Below, in pieces: positions 60,221-64,000 of a stretch of 64,000 nt of DNA. The notes beneath the pieces were generated by a model. The model was not told the DNA's origin, searched no databases, and worked only from the letters and a program-made list of their open reading frames with translations. Numbering within the stretch: the stretch's first letter is position 1; every line of letters begins with the position of its first letter. The position numbers and the translations under genes were made by a program. Origin of the DNA: Victivallales bacterium (lineage in GTDB: Bacteria; Verrucomicrobiota; Lentisphaeria; Oligosphaerales; Oligosphaeraceae); assembly GCA_017535315.1 (NCBI GenBank), contig JAFXUD010000049.1:62001-126000 (forward strand). Reading direction: 5' to 3'.

Positions 60221-61243
60221 ATGCCGACAGTAAGAGACTACATCTTCATAGCACCGACGGCGTTCAGCGACGGGGATGGCGCGCCCGAGAAGTTCCTGCT
60301 CCTGCGGTTCGGGAAGACTGAATACACCAAGGGGCAGGCCGACGGCAGCTTCCCCTTCGACGACGCGGACGCGGACAGCATCATCGCCGACTACCGCAAG
60401 CGGGCGAAGGAGCTGGTCATCGACTACGACCACGCCACCGTCAACGGCGGCAAGGCCCCCGCCGCCGGCTGGATCACCGCCCTGGAGAAGACCCAGGAGG
60501 GGCTTCTCGCCACCGTTGACTGGACCGCCGCGGGCAAGGCGCACCTGGACGGGAGGGAATACCGCTACCACTCCCCCGTCATCTTCTTCGACCCGAAGAC
60601 GGGGCACCCCAGGAGCCTCCATTCCGTCGCCCTCACCAACCACCCCGCTTTCCACGGCTACGCACCGCTCGTGGCCGACGACACACAACCCACAGAGGAG
60701 ACATCCAACATGAACGAACATCTCAAGCGCATCCTCGAAGCGCTCGGCCTCGCCGTCGCCTTCTCGGACGAGGCCGCGGCGAAGGCCGCAGCCGACCAGG
60801 CGGTCGCCGCCATCGGCGAGCTGAAGACGGCCAAGGCGGACGCGGACAGGTTCCTCGCCGCCCGCAACGCCAGGACCTTCAATGACGTGGAAGGCCAGAT
60901 CGCGGGAATGGTCCCCGCAGCCGAAAAGGCGGAGCTGGCGTCGAAGCTCGCCGAAATCGAGGCCGAGAAGGCCGTGGCAAAGGCGTTCGACGACGGCAAG
61001 CTCGTCGAGGCGCAGCGCGCCTGGGCCCTCGCCTACGCCAAGGAGAACCCCACCGCCTTCGCGGACTTCGTGAAGAGCGCGCCCAAGGCCGTGCCAGGCC
61101 CCGCCGCCGACGTGAACGCGGGCAATCCCCCGAAGAGCGACGACGGCAGCCAGCCCGTCGCGTTCAGCGACGCGGACCTCGCCATCCTGAACAAGTTCGG
61201 CGTGACCGCCGACGACATCAACAAGAAGCCCAAGGAGGACTAA
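60221..61243 (+). CDS. Phage prohead protease/scaffold (Mu gpI-like)
   Basis: A 340-residue protein. The N-terminal half matches the Mu-like prophage I protein family (LVIDYDHAT, AAGWITALEKT, WTAAGKAHLDGREYRYHSPVIFF, LTNHPAF), a head-maturation protease. The C-terminal half is Ala/Glu/Lys-rich and helical, as expected for a scaffold. An in-frame ATG at 60710, preceded by GAGGAG, could start a separate scaffold protein of 177 residues, as Mu gene Z does within gene I. It precedes the chimeric metalloprotease gene by 4 bp. Confidence 0.85.
   Translation: MPTVRDYIFIAPTAFSDGDGAPEKFLLLRFGKTEYTKGQADGSFPFDDADADSIIADYRKRAKELVIDYDHATVNGGKAPAAGWITALEKTQEGLLATVDWTAAGKAHLDGREYRYHSPVIFFDPKTGHPRSLHSVALTNHPAFHGYAPLVADDTQPTEETSNMNEHLKRILEALGLAVAFSDEAAAKAAADQAVAAIGELKTAKADADRFLAARNARTFNDVEGQIAGMVPAAEKAELASKLAEIEAEKAVAKAFDDGKLVEAQRAWALAYAKENPTAFADFVKSAPKAVPGPAADVNAGNPPKSDDGSQPVAFSDADLAILNKFGVTADDINKKPKED
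60710..61243 (+). CDS. Internal-start scaffold protein (Mu gpZ-like)
   Basis: An in-frame ATG within the protease gene with AGAGGAG 9 nt upstream gives MNEHLKRILEALGLAVAFSD, a 177-residue, highly helical acidic/Ala-rich product. The arrangement equals Mu I/Z, where the shorter form is the prohead scaffold. The evidence is the site itself plus family precedent. Confidence 0.6.
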   Translation: MNEHLKRILEALGLAVAFSDEAAAKAAADQAVAAIGELKTAKADADRFLAARNARTFNDVEGQIAGMVPAAEKAELASKLAEIEAEKAVAKAFDDGKLVEAQRAWALAYAKENPTAFADFVKSAPKAVPGPAADVNAGNPPKSDDGSQPVAFSDADLAILNKFGVTADDINKKPKED

Positions 61244-61247
61244 CCCT

Positions 61248-62588
61248 ATGGCAAACCTCACCGCACCCCGAAACACCCCCGAATACGCCGACCAGGCCAG
61301 GCGGCAGTGCGAGGAGGAGAAACCCCGCGTCCAGGCCGAGCTGGAGCAGCGCCAGCAGGAACAGGCCCGTCTTGAGGAGCAGGCTCGCCAGGCAGAGACC
61401 GCAGAAGCCGCCAGAAAGGTGGCAGAAGAGGCCGCCCGCAAAGAAGCCGAGCGCATCGCAGCCGAGGAGGCCGCACGGCAGGCGGAGGTTGCGCGACAGG
61501 CGGAAGCGGCACGCCTGGAAGCTGAAAGGAAGGCAGCGGAAGAAGCGGCAAGAGTTGAAGCCGAAAGATTGGCCGCTGAAGAGGCCGCGCGACAAGAGCG
61601 GGAGCGTCTTGCGGCAGAGAAAGTTGCGCAATCAACAGAACAACAAGCTATATCAGAACAACAGACTATATATGATATAACAGATTCCAAGAAGGATAAA
61701 CAAAATGAAAACAATTCAAAAGTATCGCCTTTAGCTCCGCCTGTAAATGAAAGCAAGGAACAGTCAACAATCAGGCTTTCCAGGATAGCAGATATTGTTA
61801 AGCGCAATATTGAAGTAATCTTTGGTGAAAACACGTGCCTAATTACAGACAAATGGTTTCCAGATGAAGAGAAAACAGAAAATGATGAAACGCATATTTT
61901 GGGGAAGTGTGTCCCAATTTCTGATGTTAGAATAAGCGGTGGTAAAAGATATATTACATATATAAGCAGTAAAGCAAAGCATCCGCTTATTACTGCTACA
62001 CATGAGCATATTCATGCTTTGATAGATTCTGGTTTTTTCTCTCAAAAAGCACTACGGAAAGTAGAAGAGGCTTTGAAGCATACTAGAACATATTTTAATT
62101 GCTGTGGGAACACAATTAGAGGTAGTAAACATGACAAAAGAGTAAATGAGAAAAAACACTATAAGTCATATTATCGAACAGAAATGTTAATACGTGCATT
62201 AACTTGGTTTGCATGTGTATATAGTGTTGATGAAAAAATACATGAGGAGGTACTTGCATATCTTAATAATGAGGATAAATTACATGAAATAGATCGAGAT
62301 CCCAATGTATGGTTTGGATTTAAGAAGGATACTGACATATACGACACGAAGCTGGAGCAAGTGATTATGAAAAGAATCTCAAAACCATCATGGCTCATAA
62401 AGCTCTTGCGAAGAATTGGCTTTGCTGACTTTGTTGAAGATAAAGACGATTGGTATATTAAATGGTATGACGAAACTTACAAGGGAAAAACACGTGAAGA
62501 AATCCGAAGAGAAGCCCAAAAACGCCTAGAGGGGATACCGAGAAACGAACTTGTCAAAAGAAATCCAGAGGTTTTTGGAGAAATGTAG
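61248..62588 (+). CDS. Chimeric phage protein: head-protein N-terminus, charged stalk, HExxH metalloprotease-like domain
   Basis: A 446-residue protein with a strong site (AAGGAGG). Residues 1-16 (MANLTAPRNTPEYADQ) resemble the start of the small head protein that follows the protease in Mu-like phages. Residues ~20-130 are an Ala/Glu/Arg stalk of TolA-like heptads. After a Ser/Asn linker comes a globular domain with ATHEHIHALIDSG (H252-E-x-x-H256), a zinc metalloprotease signature. The base composition drops sharply from GC-rich to AT-rich at ~61620, inside the gene. The C-terminus contains IMKRISKPSWLIKLLRRIGFAD, which recurs in the next ORF. The function is unknown; a carried toxin or effector is possible. 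Confidence 0.65.
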   Translation: MANLTAPRNTPEYADQARRQCEEEKPRVQAELEQRQQEQARLEEQARQAETAEAARKVAEEAARKEAERIAAEEAARQAEVARQAEAARLEAERKAAEEAARVEAERLAAEEAARQERERLAAEKVAQSTEQQAISEQQTIYDITDSKKDKQNENNSKVSPLAPPVNESKEQSTIRLSRIADIVKRNIEVIFGENTCLITDKWFPDEEKTENDETHILGKCVPISDVRISGGKRYITYISSKAKHPLITATHEHIHALIDSGFFSQKALRKVEEALKHTRTYFNCCGNTIRGSKHDKRVNEKKHYKSYYRTEMLIRALTWFACVYSVDEKIHEEVLAYLNNEDKLHEIDRDPNVWFGFKKDTDIYDTKLEQVIMKRISKPSWLIKLLRRIGFADFVEDKDDWYIKWYDETYKGKTREEIRREAQKRLEGIPRNELVKRNPEVFGEM

Positions 62589-62665
62589 CGTTTTTTTATT
62601 GATAAAAAATACCTGGATTTTCTTAATAAAATGAGAGAAAGCGGACATCCACTTAGTATATCTAG

Positions 62666-62968
62666 ATGAATAATCCAACTTCTCCTCTACAAGACATTAT
62701 TATGAAAAGGTTCTCTCATGGCATAGCTTCACGTCTCTTGCGTATGATAGGGTTTTCAGACATGGAAGCTCCCGTCGAGACAGGAACAAAATCAAGAGAA
62801 GAACAGGAAGAAGAGGAAAGAATTAGAATATTAGTGGCCAAAAACGAAGAAGCGGAACAAAGAATGTGTGCATTCAAGGATCGTTTGCAAAATGATCTGG
62901 ATTTTAGGGAAAAGTGGTTGAAAAAACATGAAGAATGGGTGAAAGAACATCCACGAAGATTTATGTGA
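62666..62968 (+). CDS. Small ORF related to the C-terminal tail of the preceding protein
   Basis: A 100-residue ORF without a clear ribosome-binding site. Its N-terminal part, LQDIIMKRFSHGIASRLLRMIGFSD, parallels LEQVIMKRISKPSWLIKLLRRIGFAD near the end of the preceding chimera, and both continue into charged helices. It is best read as an orphan alternative C-terminus or a decayed duplicate. It may or may not be translated. Confidence 0.5.
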   Translation: MNNPTSPLQDIIMKRFSHGIASRLLRMIGFSDMEAPVETGTKSREEQEEEERIRILVAKNEEAEQRMCAFKDRLQNDLDFREKWLKKHEEWVKEHPRRFM

Positions 62969-63008
62969 TATATAAGAACGTCTCCAGATAGTCCTTATCT
63001 GGTTTCCC

Positions 63009-63046
63009 GCCCCGTGGTCTGTTGGCGCAGACGGCGGGGCTTTTTT
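63009..63046 (+). terminator. Rho-independent terminator at the end of the phage region
   Basis: GCCCCG-tg-GTCTG, a 6-nt loop and CAGAC-gg-CGGGGC form an 11-bp stem with one 2x2 internal loop, followed by six T residues. It ends transcription after the last phage ORF. Confidence 0.85.
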
Positions 63047-63145
63047 GTGCCTGTGTGCGGGCGCGAGCTGTCGATGGACGCGGGACGCTAGCCCCTGTCC
63101 TTTGAATATCCTTTGACCTCCTTTCATCCCCTAGTCCATTTCCAA

Positions 63146-63173
63146 GCCCTGGTATCATCGCCAGGACTTTTTT
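63146..63173 (+). terminator. Second terminator-like hairpin
   Basis: CCTGG, an 8-nt loop and CCAGG, extended by a G-C pair beyond one mismatch and followed by seven T residues and another T-run. The bases after both terminators (TTTTTTGTGCC) are the same, suggesting duplication of an end module. Confidence 0.6.
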
Positions 63174-63295
63174 GTGCCTTTTTTTATCCAACGGCCGTAC
63201 TCCCACGCATGGAAATTGGACAACTTTAGTACAACATTTGCTGTTATTTGCAACCTATCTCAAATGACATTTTGTGCTTAAAACGGCATTTTTAT

Positions 63296-63458
63296 AGACT
63301 TTTCTCCTGCTCGAAATGAATTGAAACCATAAGGCGGACTCCAGAGCTCCCTGCGATTTCGTCGCGCCCCACGTGGGCGCGTGAATTGGAACTCGCGCAC
63401 CGCCTGGATGCCGATGAGTCCGTTGAGTCGCGCCCCATGCGGGCGCGTGAATTGGAAT
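63296..63458 (+). CRISPR. Remnant CRISPR array, type I-C-like repeats (two good, one decayed)
   Basis: Two 32-nt repeats at 63361-63392 and 63427-63458 start GTCGCGCCCC and end GTGAATTGGAA; they differ only in the loop (ACGT/ATGC) and last base. GCGCCC/GGGCGC forms the stem. They enclose a 34-nt spacer (63393-63426). One repeat length plus a 33-nt spacer (63328-63360) to the left, GAATTGAAAC at 63318-63327 is the 3' end of a third, strongly decayed repeat. The AT-rich DNA at 63218-63295 could be the old leader. Repeat length, sequence and spacer length match type I-C arrays. No cas1/cas2 or effector genes are in the window except the cas3'' remnant at 47675. Confidence 0.8.
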
Positions 63459-63541
63459 TTTGGGGGCATTTTTTCGGCGGCTCCGAGGGCCTGGCAACGT
63501 TCATCGCGCAAGACTTTAGCATTGTACAGATGGGGCAGAAA

Positions 63542-64000
63542 TCATTTCTGGCATTTGGGGCAGAAGGCTGACGAGCGTCCACCAAGCCTGATGCATTGAA
63601 TGGGGTGACCGCAGTGCGGGCAGGCTTCTCCAGTTTTGCCGTAGATTTGCAGACAAACTGCAAATTTGCCTTCACTGCCATCGACATGCTTGAAATCCGC
63701 GATTGTAGTGCCCCCCTGTTCAATAGCCGCGTTCAGGATGTGCCGTGACTGCTCGACCAGCTTTTCGCATTGCCTTCTGCTCAAGGTGCCTGCAGGTCGG
63801 CAGGGAGAGATGCCTGCTGCAAAGAGCGTTTCGGTGGCGTAAATGTTGCCGATGCCAGCCACCACTGCATTGTCCATCAGGAAGGTTTTGACTGGACATT
63901 TGAGATTCCGCGAACATTTGTACAGGTATTGCGCCGTGAATTGGTCAGAGAAAGGCTCTGGACCGAAGCACTGGAAAAACATGGGCAGGCCATTGGCAGC
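63542..64000 (-). CDS. mutM: Formamidopyrimidine-DNA glycosylase (3' part)
   Basis: The C-terminal ~152 codons of a Fpg/MutM base-excision-repair glycosylase; the gene continues past the right edge. The helix-two-turn-helix region (KTFLMDNAVVAGIGNIYATETLFAAGISP) and the C-terminal zinc finger (CPHCGHPIQCIRLGGRSSAFCPKC) are intact. It removes oxidised purines such as 8-oxoguanine. It lies outside the mobile island and marks its right flank; its stop is ~80 bp from the CRISPR remnant. Confidence 0.93.
   Translation of the reverse strand, partial: AANGLPMFFQCFGPEPFSDQFTAQYLYKCSRNLKCPVKTFLMDNAVVAGIGNIYATETLFAAGISPCRPAGTLSRRQCEKLVEQSRHILNAAIEQGGTTIADFKHVDGSEGKFAVCLQIYGKTGEACPHCGHPIQCIRLGGRSSAFCPKCQK

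Noticed and set aside
63255-63511. Minus-strand ORFs with IHAPAWGAT- and FQFTRPHGAR-like words
   Set aside because: These words are the translation of the CRISPR repeat in two frames and are a common misannotation; the DNA is the array itself.
1-64000. tRNA and rRNA genes, phage att sites
   Set aside because: I looked for tRNA-like cloverleaf ends, especially near the phage borders, and saw none; no convincing direct repeats flanking the island were found by eye.

Overview
The window looks like a chromosome segment of a gut-type bacterium of the PVC group, most probably Lentisphaerota (Victivallales-like) or a close relative. This rests on gene content (a tig-clpP-clpX block, many lipoproteins, an SSS symporter next to sugar-processing genes, large secreted glycoside hydrolases, and DUF4874/DUF4832 and DUF4838-like proteins), not on a marker gene, so the assignment is an inference.

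Positions 1-22,050 are almost all on the minus strand. From right to left they hold an alpha-galactosidase, a DEAD-box RNA helicase with a repetitive basic tail, a CE15-type esterase, a KamA-family radical SAM enzyme, tig, clpP, clpX, an N-acetylmuramoyl-alanine amidase, two alpha/beta hydrolases, and a degenerate radical SAM/TPR protein. A tight SDR - SSS symporter - zinc alcohol dehydrogenase - pyruvyl transferase - PHP - histidine phosphatase operon follows. Positions 22,350-33,480 are on the plus strand: two lipoproteins (PEGA, Sel1), a DUF4874/DUF4832 protein, panB-panC, a sugar isomerase-like protein, two CNNM/CBS/CorC paralogues and an M20 amidohydrolase. Positions 33,490-47,690 hold glycan-degradation genes and a lipoprotein operon in which an MlaA-type lipoprotein is fused to an alpha/beta hydrolase.

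Positions 47,675-63,460 form a mobile island. On its left is a broken Cas3'' HD-domain gene; on its right, in the same orientation, is a tiny CRISPR array with type I-C-like 32-nt repeats. The whole cas operon expected between them is missing. In its place are two IS4/IS1634-like transposase genes and a prophage or phage-satellite remnant. The phage part has a control region (small RHH protein, helix-turn-helix protein), a 132-bp array of 11-bp iterons, a HigBA-like toxin-antitoxin pair, and a two-gene module closely resembling lambda RexA/RexB in size and layout. Its head module has small and large terminase, a Mu gp29-like portal and a Mu gpI-like protease with an internal scaffold start. 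No capsid, tail or transposition/integration genes are recognisable. Instead the portal carries an extra C-terminal domain followed by an orphan copy of its tail and an array of structured repeats. The gene after the protease joins a head-protein-like N-terminus to a charged stalk and an HExxH metalloprotease-like domain, again followed by an orphan tail paralogue. The window ends in mutM.

The most interesting candidates are the RexAB-like pair, the eroded CRISPR-Cas locus filled by a phage element, the repeated gene-plus-orphan-tail architecture, and the helically phased iteron array.
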